A stretch of 64,000 bases of DNA, from the NCBI GenBank assembly GCA_023838465.1, contig JAIVEQ010000003.1, positions 62,001-126,000 on the forward strand, read 5' to 3'. Positions 1 through 6,221 of the stretch are shown here, in pieces. Below the pieces are notes generated by a model, which worked only from the letters and a program-made list of their open reading frames with translations, was not told the origin of the DNA and made no database searches. Position 1 is the stretch's first letter; each line of letters opens with the position of its first letter. The position numbers and the translations under genes were made by a program. The stretch comes from Candidatus Thiodiazotropha sp. Its GTDB lineage: Bacteria > Pseudomonadota > Gammaproteobacteria > Chromatiales > Chromatiaceae.

Positions 1-146
1 GCCGTCAGTTCCCAAATGACTGGACGCCGTGTTCGGATGCTCGCTTTGCATCCCCTCTGGCGCAAGGCACGACGGGTCTACAGTCTCGCCTCACGCCTAC
101 CGGGGACTAACCGCCTCGGCTTTCAGCCTTCCTTGGCGCTCAGCGA
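1..146 (+). mobile_element. 283-bp structured-RNA-like insertion element, copy A (truncated by window edge)
   Basis: This is the last 146 bp of the 283-bp repeat seen complete at 18670-18952, 19581-19863 and 39727-40009. It ends in the same CTCAGCGA terminus. Directly after it the RND adaptor reading frame continues. The strand given is that of the GTGAGTC...CAGCGA reading; the strand with purine-rich loops, and so the likely RNA strand, is the opposite one, antisense to the host gene. The rest of the copy lies left of the window. Confidence 0.9.
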
Positions 147-688
147 GCGAAGGGGTGGTGAGTGCCGGAGAACCCCTGGTGGAGATCGGCGATCCGCGGA
201 AACTGGAGATCGTCGCAGACCTGCTCTCCACCGATGCAGTCAAGGTAGAAACCGGCCAAACAGTGATCATCGAAAACTGGGGCGGCAAAGAAGCCTTGTC
301 CGGTACAGTGCGTCGGGTTGAGCCTTACGGTTTCACCAAGGTATCGGCACTGGGCATCGAAGAACAGCGGGTGAATGTGATTATCGATTTCACCACGCCA
401 AAGGCGCAGTGGACACGTATCGCACATGGCTACCAGGTGGATGTGCGGATCATCCTCTGGCAGGGCAGTGATGTCCTTAAACTGCCACTCACCGCCCTGT
501 TCCGGGACGGCGATAAATGGGCGGTATTCGTGGAAGAGCAGGGTAAGGCCCATCGACGTCTTGTGGAGATCGGCAGGCGCACCGGACTGGAGGCGGAGAT
601 CCTCACCGGCCTTGCAACCGGAGAGCGGATTGTAGTCCATCCCAGTGACAAGATTGCTGAAGGGGTTAGCATCGAAGCGAGGAACTAA
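147..688 (+). pseudogene. RND efflux periplasmic adaptor (HlyD/MFP family), C-terminal part, interrupted by element copy A
   Basis: About 180 residues of a periplasmic adaptor of an RND efflux system. These proteins link an inner-membrane RND pump to an outer-membrane channel. The visible part starts in the lipoyl/barrel-sandwich region (GEPLVEIGDP, then LEIVADLLSTDAV) and runs through the beta-barrel and membrane-proximal domains to TGERIVVHPSDKI near the end. The 5' part lies beyond the element and left of the window. An in-frame ATG inside the element (at 29) could start a chimaeric protein, but that product would lack the signal peptide and half of the hairpin. No pump gene follows, because the next gene is on the opposite strand and overlaps by 4 bp. 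Any partner permease must therefore lie to the left. Whether the gene works depends on excision or a duplicate copy. Confidence 0.8.
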
Positions 689-1875
689 ACGGCAACAGAT
701 TCCGTCGCCTCAAACCACATCAACGTCTCACCATCCACCCCAATACTACGTGTCCTGCCACTGGTCTTAGCGGTATACATACGGTGATCGGCCAGTTCGA
801 CCTGTGTTTTCCAGTCACTGAGCTTATCTTGCTGGACTTCTGCGACACCGATACTGGCGGTGACAGGATTGCCATCAGGGCGTAACCCGACGCCTGCTTG
901 CATAATTCGCTCAATAACGTCGTTCGCCTCCTTGGCACTGGCCGTTGGGAGGATGACGATAAACTCCTCACCACCCCAGCGGATAACACTATCCCCTTTT
1001 CGTACCATGTCACGAATCTGTTTTGCTGCCATTTTCAATACCTTGTCACCTATATCATGACCATAGGTATCATTGATGGTTTTGAAGTTACCCAGATCAA
1101 AATAGAGGATGGATAGAGGCTTTTCACTCATTAACGCAAGACGAAACTGCAGTTCGAGAATCTCGATACCGGCACGGCGTGACAACATGCCTGTCAACAC
1201 ATCGTAGCTGGCATGACTCACTTGAGAGAGCATGTAACGCAATTGGGTAAGTGAAGCAAACAGGGCAACACCCAGTAGTAATTCCAATAGCCAGACAGTG
1301 GAAACCGCCTGAGCTATCTCAGCAGTCGTTTGCGGATAGGCGGAAAAAACAGCCGCCAAAAAAATCGGTAATGCGTAACTAATAAACTCCAACAAGGTCA
1401 AGGGAAACAGGGTCAACCCAGCCACCATCACAAAGGGTAACAGGGCATACAGCTCGGCGATAATCTGTTCTGTGCCATTGAGCTGATAGGCTTGGATCCA
1501 GTGGTCAGATGCGAGATGAAACAGTGGTGTTACGGCCAACATAGCAGCAAGTAGTATGCGCGCCCGACTAAGATTGGGATTGCTGTGCGATTGCCAAGCA
1601 ATAACAGCAAAGGCTGCACCGGAGAACAGCCGGATCAGTAGGAGTTCTGTCCAGAGATCCCGTGGCAGAAAGAGGATGTCGACAACAGACCATATTGGCA
1701 CCAACACGGCAAAGGTGGCACTAAAGAAAAAAACCCGGCTCTGCATAATTGCCGCGCGATGACGAGAGATAGGCATTCCATGCTTTTTAGTGGAGAAAAG
1801 CTCGTAGAGCTGATCTGCTGTGTGAATACCCAGTGACTCAATCAACGATATATACATTTTTGTTAAATACTTCAT
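685..1875 (-). CDS. Membrane-bound diguanylate cyclase (GGDEF)
   Basis: A 396-residue protein expected to make cyclic di-GMP from two GTP at the inner membrane. The N-terminal half (about residues 45-215) holds some six hydrophobic segments and no recognisable sensor domain. The C-terminal GGDEF domain (about 220-385) carries the active motif RWGGEEF, the upstream DLGNFKTIND metal/nucleotide region, and an RKGD inhibitory I-site five residues before GGEEF, so product inhibition is likely. No EAL domain is present. It is transcribed convergently with the adaptor gene to its left. A TTTGAC-N4-GTCAAA palindrome lies about 80 bp upstream of the start and may place it under an FNR/DNR-type regulator. 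Confidence 0.9.
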   Translation of the reverse strand: MKYLTKMYISLIESLGIHTADQLYELFSTKKHGMPISRHRAAIMQSRVFFFSATFAVLVPIWSVVDILFLPRDLWTELLLIRLFSGAAFAVIAWQSHSNPNLSRARILLAAMLAVTPLFHLASDHWIQAYQLNGTEQIIAELYALLPFVMVAGLTLFPLTLLEFISYALPIFLAAVFSAYPQTTAEIAQAVSTVWLLELLLGVALFASLTQLRYMLSQVSHASYDVLTGMLSRRAGIEILELQFRLALMSEKPLSILYFDLGNFKTINDTYGHDIGDKVLKMAAKQIRDMVRKGDSVIRWGGEEFIVILPTASAKEANDVIERIMQAGVGLRPDGNPVTASIGVAEVQQDKLSDWKTQVELADHRMYTAKTSGRTRSIGVDGETLMWFEATESVAV

Positions 1876-1954
1876 TCCATTTACAATCCCACATCAATGT
1901 GGACGCTAATATAGCGCTCTAATCATATAAACCTTAACAGCAAACCTGGTAATA

Positions 1955-1970
1955 TTTGACGCAGGTCAAA
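1955..1970. promoter_or_regulatory. FNR/DNR-like palindrome TTTGACGCAGGTCAAA
   Basis: Perfect inverted repeat with the spacing of CRP/FNR-superfamily sites (TTGAC-N4-GTCAA). It lies between the minus-strand diguanylate cyclase (start 1875) and the plus-strand acyltransferase (start 2282), so it could serve either. A weaker relative, TTGAGCTAGATCAA, is at 2128-2141. Assignment to FNR, DNR or another family member is inference. Confidence 0.45.
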
Positions 1971-2127
1971 TAGCGCGTTAATGAGCTGATGGGACACCGC
2001 AATTAATTAACATTTCAATTTTTAGAAACAGTTTTTTTTGTGATTTTCACACTTAATCTTCTCTCGAATATCTATCGCAGCTGTGCTACCTAGTCTGTGG
2101 ACTTGTTCCTAACCGAAGGAACGCTAA

Positions 2128-2141
2128 TTGAGCTAGATCAA
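2128..2141. promoter_or_regulatory. Weak FNR-like box TTGAGCTAGATCAA
   Basis: Matches TTGAT-N4-ATCAA with one mismatch. It is 140 bp upstream of the acyltransferase start codon. Taken alone it is weak; it is noted because a perfect palindrome of the same class is 160 bp further upstream. Confidence 0.25.
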
Positions 2142-2281
2142 TTGTCTCTTACTTGCAGAGTGTCTATGGTTACGAAAGCTGATCACGGCTTGATCCGGGA
2201 CATTTCATCTCGCTATCAGGCCTATCTGGAAAAAATCAGTGGTTCCTATTTACAAGTACCCGTTCAATCAGGGAGTGATAC

Positions 2282-3055
2282 ATGGAGAGCCTGGCTCAAA
2301 ACTTTTCACACTACTTTCGTCCCCGTTACGCAGCCACCCGACATCAACAGCGCTACAGTTACACAATTCGATATCAAGTCTATGCCGAGGAATTGGGCTG
2401 GGAGCCGTTGAATGAGCATAAATTGGAAACTGATAGCTGTGATGACTACTCTCACCACTGCCTGTTAGAGCATAAGCGAAGCGGGGACATTGCTGGCTGT
2501 GTACGAGTGGTTATTCCAACTACAGGTAACAGTGATGCCTGCTTGCCCTTTCAGCTGCATGATATTTCGGCCATCAGCTCTGACAAACTGAGCCATCTGT
2601 CACCCGGCAGTGTGGGTGAGATATCACGGCTTGCGGTTCCTAGCAGCTTCCGACGGCGATCCAATGAAACCGGCAAGCCTTATATACTAGACAACCACAA
2701 CACAACAACCATTTTTACAGAAGAGGAGAGGCGCAATTTTCCCAATATCTCTATTGGCCTCTACCTAGCTGCCATTGCCATGGTCGAGCTCTGCGATCTC
2801 GATCTGGCATTGGTGGTAATGGAACCCCGGCTGCAGCGTCATTTAAAGCGCTATGGGTTGTTATTCAATCAGATCAGCACCCCTTTTGAACTGAGGGGAA
2901 AGCGGGCACTTTTTGAGCTGCCTCGCAGTGAACTGACTCGCCACATGAAACCTCAGATCAAATTGCTTTACGACATGATCCGCGACGATCTCGAAGCGCA
3001 ACCATGGCAGATTCAGCAACCTGGCAGCAGTAAAAACAACAATGACTCAGTTTAA
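2282..3055 (+). CDS. PEP-CTERM/exosortase-system-type acyltransferase (N-acyl amino acid synthase-like, GNAT fold)
   Basis: A 257-residue protein resembling the acyltransferase family that accompanies exosortase/PEP-CTERM systems, distantly related to autoinducer and N-acyl amino acid synthases. Supporting motifs are IRYQVYAEELGW near residue 30, VGEISRLAVPSSFRRR near the middle, and SIGLYLAAIAMVELCDLDLALVVMEP followed by LKRYGLLFNQI. It would transfer an acyl chain from acyl-ACP or acyl-CoA to an amine; the substrate is unknown. The ATG at 2282 is chosen because GGGAG sits 7 nt before it. The gene overlaps the next one by 14 bp, which implies translational coupling with a ThiF-like protein. 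No exosortase or PEP-CTERM protein is visible in the window. Confidence 0.8.
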   Translation: MESLAQNFSHYFRPRYAATRHQQRYSYTIRYQVYAEELGWEPLNEHKLETDSCDDYSHHCLLEHKRSGDIAGCVRVVIPTTGNSDACLPFQLHDISAISSDKLSHLSPGSVGEISRLAVPSSFRRRSNETGKPYILDNHNTTTIFTEEERRNFPNISIGLYLAAIAMVELCDLDLALVVMEPRLQRHLKRYGLLFNQISTPFELRGKRALFELPRSELTRHMKPQIKLLYDMIRDDLEAQPWQIQQPGSSKNNNDSV

Positions 3056-3908
3056 CTATCAAACCGCCTTCTCTCGCAATATCGGATGGGTTACGGAAGC
3101 GGAGCAACAGCGGTTACGCAACTCTAGGGTCGCAATTGCGGGTATGGGCGGGGTTGGCGGCAGTCATTTGTTGACGCTGACACGCCTCGGTGTGGGAGGA
3201 TTCAATCTGGCCGACTTCGACACATTTGCAGTGGAAAACTTCAATCGCCAGGCCGGTGCCAACATGGCCACTGTCGACAGACCAAAGCTTGATTGCCTGG
3301 TGGAGATGGCGCTTTCAATCAACCCTGAACTCGATATCAAGACCTTTCCTGAAGGGGTGAAACCAGCACAAGCTGCACAATTTCTGGGTGAGTGTGATCT
3401 CTACCTTGACGGTCTCGATTTCTTTGCACTTACGGCACGACGGGCCGTCTTTAAGGCCTGCGAGCAGTTAGGCCTAGCGGCGGTCACCGCCGCACCATTG
3501 GGCATGGGTTCGGCATTATTGAACTTCCTGCCTGGCGGCATGACCTTTGAAAGCTACTTTCAGCTGGAAGGAGAGGGAGAGTATCAACAATATCTACGAT
3601 TTCTGGTCGGTCTGGCGCCTGCCGGGTTGCACGCAGCCTATCTGGTGGTGCCGGATCGTATTGACCTGGTGGGTAAGAAGGGGCCATCCACGTCGATGGG
3701 CTGTGAATTGTGTGCAGGCTTTGCGGCTTCCCAAGTACTGAAAATTCTACTCAGTAGAGGACATGTCCTGACAGCCCCTTGGGGATTGCAGTTCGATGCT
3801 TACCAAAACCGCTTACGTCGCACCTGGCGCCCCGGGGGAAACCGGCATCCATTACAACGCCTTGCCATCTGGTTGGGTGAGAGGCAGTTGCTGCACTCAT
3901 CTGAATAA
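3042..3908 (+). CDS. ThiF/MoeB/E1-like adenylyltransferase
   Basis: A 288-residue protein of the ThiF/HesA/MoeB (E1-like) fold. These enzymes adenylate the C-terminus of a ubiquitin-like protein or a small carboxylate. Visible features are the nucleotide-binding loop AGMGGVGG (about residues 34-41), the acidic strand LADFDTFAVENFNRQ with the arginine that reaches the neighbouring active site, YLDGLDFF at the usual DxxD position, and one C-x-x-C pair (GCELC, near 227). The second C-x-x-C of the classic zinc site is not obvious. No ubiquitin-like partner or rhodanese is adjacent. The overlap with the acyltransferase suggests a shared pathway, perhaps activation of an amino acid or peptide for acylation; that is inference. 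Confidence 0.8.
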   Translation: MTQFNYQTAFSRNIGWVTEAEQQRLRNSRVAIAGMGGVGGSHLLTLTRLGVGGFNLADFDTFAVENFNRQAGANMATVDRPKLDCLVEMALSINPELDIKTFPEGVKPAQAAQFLGECDLYLDGLDFFALTARRAVFKACEQLGLAAVTAAPLGMGSALLNFLPGGMTFESYFQLEGEGEYQQYLRFLVGLAPAGLHAAYLVVPDRIDLVGKKGPSTSMGCELCAGFAASQVLKILLSRGHVLTAPWGLQFDAYQNRLRRTWRPGGNRHPLQRLAIWLGERQLLHSSE

Positions 3909-3920
3909 ATCCATGGGGGG

Positions 3921-3944
3921 GTGTAACATTTTAAACTGTTACAC
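3921..3944. promoter_or_regulatory. Perfect inverted repeat GTGTAACA-N8-TGTTACAC
   Basis: Starts 13 bp after the stop of the ThiF-like gene. It may form a weak terminator hairpin or be an operator. The half-site recurs as TGTTACACCC at 4036-4045, which favours a protein-binding role. No regulator is known for it. The whole stretch 3909-4285 is AT-rich and otherwise holds no gene that I can see. Confidence 0.35.
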
Positions 3945-4285
3945 TTAGGCTCACGCATGAAATAGCATAACAACCTATTGATTAATAAGTAATTATTATA
4001 ATTTTTTCAATTGATACAACCAGTCACTCTCAATTTGTTACACCCTTAGAGCGCTTCTCAACTAAACTGCCATCAATCATAACTAGCTGATATTTATACA
4101 TTAAATAAATTACCTCATTCTCGGCACATTTTATGCATTAACGTATTTAAAGGTATTGGTAGTGCCAGAAATAAGGTTAGTTAAGCCGTAACAGAACATA
4201 ACAACTCTAAAGTTACATTTTTATAACCGAAATTCCGAATGCTGCAGATACTGACCCCTATCCCTACGTGGAGGCAAAGCAGCCA

Positions 4286-4510
4286 ATGAAATATCAAAAG
4301 CTAGTGAGTGAAATTAACATCCTGTTGGATTCCGCTGCGAAAAAACATCAAAAACAACAGGCAAAATTGAAACAACACATCAAGGTGTTCAAGGCTGAGG
4401 AACAAAAACTCCGCAAGAGACTGAACAAAGAAACCTCTACTGCCAGTCGTAAAAAGCTGAAGAGAGAGCTAGGCGATATGGAAAAAGTCTACGCCATGTT
4501 GGGTGCGTAG
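4286..4510 (+). CDS. Small basic coiled-coil protein, unknown function
   Basis: A 74-residue, lysine- and glutamate-rich protein that is almost entirely predicted helix (KKHQKQQAKLKQHIKVFKAEEQKLRKRLNKE and onward is a charged heptad pattern), with a short hydrophobic C-terminus YAMLGA. I do not recognise a family. The ATG at 4286 is preferred, with GGAGG 11 nt upstream; an in-frame GTG at 4268 would add six residues but would overlap that GGAGG. It is followed by a 37-residue membrane protein on the same strand, and the two may be co-transcribed. Confidence 0.65.
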   Translation: MKYQKLVSEINILLDSAAKKHQKQQAKLKQHIKVFKAEEQKLRKRLNKETSTASRKKLKRELGDMEKVYAMLGA

Positions 4511-4575
4511 CTTTCAGTCCTCCACCAAATTGATCATTTCCAAGCAGCGATTACTTCGACCTTAAGGAGCTTAAA

Positions 4576-4689
4576 ATGCAGTCTGATGACAATACGAATA
4601 CCGTCGAACCCACCTTCGGATTCTTTTTTATGCCGACCCTGTTTCTTGTTGGCATACTATCTGTGGTCGCGGTGCTCAGTCTGATCTGA
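4576..4689 (+). CDS. Small single-pass membrane protein (37 aa)
   Basis: An ORF of 37 codons with an excellent ribosome-binding site (AAGGAG, 7 nt before the ATG). The first 14 residues are polar and acidic (QSDDNTNTVEP). The remainder, from GFFFMPTLFL to VVAVLSLI, is one hydrophobic segment, typical of a small inner-membrane protein with the N-terminus in the cytoplasm. No family recognised. A stem-loop follows at 4718-4747. Confidence 0.6.
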   Translation: MQSDDNTNTVEPTFGFFFMPTLFLVGILSVVAVLSLI

Positions 4690-4717
4690 TTCAGTCTGAA
4701 ATTCAGGTGTAAAAGCT

Positions 4718-4747
4718 GTGGTGAAACATACGCTGTCGTTTCACCAC
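4718..4747. terminator. Stem-loop GTGGTGAAAC-N10-GTTTCACCAC between convergent genes
   Basis: Perfect 10-bp stem with a 10-nt loop, 28 bp after the 37-aa ORF and 25 bp after the end of the minus-strand response regulator gene. It probably serves both strands. There is no strong T tract, so termination efficiency is uncertain. Confidence 0.6.
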
Positions 4748-4772
4748 ACTACCCTGAATAAACCTAGAAAAC

Positions 4773-6176
4773 TCAATCCTCGCGAATCCGTGCCAAGCGC
4801 CGGTTAAGTGCCGGCCGCGAGATACCCAGCAGAGCAGCCGCTGTCCCTTGATTGCCTCCAGCCCTCTCCAGCGCTTCCTCGATATGCTGCTGTTGTGCCT
4901 CTTTCAGGGTTGGGAACCGCCCCTCCATGATTGAACTCTCCACTGCTTTCTCTTTTTTTGCCGCCTGCTGAGTCTTAACCACCTTGCGGAAACTCTTCAT
5001 CGCTAACACTTGCCCCGACTTATGGCGTGCCACAGCATCATAGACCATCGCCCGCAACTCCCGGACATTACCGGGGAAATAATAGTTGCTGAGTAACGCC
5101 AGTAATTCAGGCGCTGCCTCCGGGGCCTTTTTGCCAAAAGAATCAGCAGCTTCAGATATGAAGAAAGTGACCAACGCAGAGATATCTTCGCTACGTTCCC
5201 GTAACGGTGGGATATCCACCTGATGGACGGTCAGGCGATAATAGAGGTCTGAACGGAAAGACTCTTCAGCCATCCGGGCAGTCAGGTCACGGTGAGTTGC
5301 ACACAGAATTCTGGTATTACACATCTTTGCCATATCTGAGCCCAACGGATAGTAGCTGCGCTCTTGAATAAGCCGTAGCAGCTTGACTTGGGAAGCAGGC
5401 GCCAAATCACCGATCTCATCTAGAAACAGGGTACCTCTCTCCGCCTGGGCAATCATACCCTCGCGAGCTGTCTCTGCGCCGGAGAAGGCACCCCTGCGGT
5501 GGCCGAATAGCGTATCGGAAAACAGGGTGTCATCCAGCCCTGCTGCATTAACAGGGACAAAGGCACCGGTACGGTTGCTCAGCCGATGAATCGCCTCTGC
5601 CAGCAGCTCCTTACCCGTTCCGGTTTCGCCGGTTATGAGAACCGGCTCTGTGGAGACGGCTATAGCTTCCAGATATTGGAATAGGGAACGCATCTTGCGA
5701 CTGACTGTAACAATGCTGGAGAACGCCTCTCCATGTTCCAGCTGATCCGTCATCAAGCTGCGCCTGAGGGCACTCACCTGTTGGCGCAAGGCGCGTACTT
5801 CCAGTGCTCGCTTGACGCTTGAAGTAAAACGGCTCTCCTCCACCGGCTTGACCAGATAGTCGAAGGCACCCCCTTTCATACAGGCAACGGCCGTCTCCAC
5901 CTCTTGGGTTGCGGTCATAACAATAACCGGAATTTCAGGGTGTACCTTGACGATCTCCGGTAACAGCTGGGTCCCGGACAGGTAGGGCATAAACAGATCC
6001 AATACGACAGCCGCTACTTCTTGATTCGCCAACAACTGCATCAACTCGCGACTGTCTTCCACGGTCAAAACATCCTTGATGCCAGCACTGTGGAGAATCA
6101 TCTTGGAGCTGAACAACACGGTAGACTCATCATCAACCAGAACTACTGGGAAAGCTGTTTTCGATTCATGTTCCAT
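4773..6176 (-). CDS. Sigma-54-dependent response regulator (NtrC family)
   Basis: A 467-residue three-domain activator. Domains are a receiver (residues ~9-125) with acidic pocket DDE at 15-17 and phosphoacceptor D60 in VVLDLFMP, and K at the LVKPVEE position. Next comes an AAA+ domain with Walker A GETGTGKE, Walker B GTLFLDEIGDL and an arginine-finger region. Last is a C-terminal Fis-type helix-turn-helix (GGNQGTAAALLGISRPALNRRL). The sigma-54 contact loop reads GAFSGA instead of the usual GAFTGA. The gene lies 44 bp downstream of the histidine kinase gene on the same strand, so the two form a two-component pair. Between them sits a 31-bp hairpin that recurs at 13837. Target promoters were not identified. 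Confidence 0.92.
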   Translation of the reverse strand: MEHESKTAFPVVLVDDESTVLFSSKMILHSAGIKDVLTVEDSRELMQLLANQEVAAVVLDLFMPYLSGTQLLPEIVKVHPEIPVIVMTATQEVETAVACMKGGAFDYLVKPVEESRFTSSVKRALEVRALRQQVSALRRSLMTDQLEHGEAFSSIVTVSRKMRSLFQYLEAIAVSTEPVLITGETGTGKELLAEAIHRLSNRTGAFVPVNAAGLDDTLFSDTLFGHRRGAFSGAETAREGMIAQAERGTLFLDEIGDLAPASQVKLLRLIQERSYYPLGSDMAKMCNTRILCATHRDLTARMAEESFRSDLYYRLTVHQVDIPPLRERSEDISALVTFFISEAADSFGKKAPEAAPELLALLSNYYFPGNVRELRAMVYDAVARHKSGQVLAMKSFRKVVKTQQAAKKEKAVESSIMEGRFPTLKEAQQQHIEEALERAGGNQGTAAALLGISRPALNRRLARIRED

Positions 6177-6190
6177 CTGTAATAATCCTC

Positions 6191-6221
6191 GTACTCCATC
6201 AAGGTGATATTGATGGAGTAC
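6191..6221. repeat. Dispersed hairpin repeat, copy 1
   Basis: GTACTCCATCAA - 7-nt loop - TTGATGGAGTAC, a perfect 12-bp stem. It ends in the stop codon of the histidine kinase gene and precedes its response regulator. The 29-nt core including the loop is identical at 13837-13865. Position after genes suggests mRNA 3'-end protection or attenuation of the regulator relative to the kinase. Confidence 0.75.

Noticed and set aside
140..640. Minus-strand frame opposite the RND adaptor
   Set aside because: Shadow of a recognisable adaptor sequence on the plus strand.
2097..2411. Open frame overlapping the start of the acyltransferase
   Set aside because: Out of frame with the clear family match at 2282, which has its own ribosome-binding site; no protein family resemblance.
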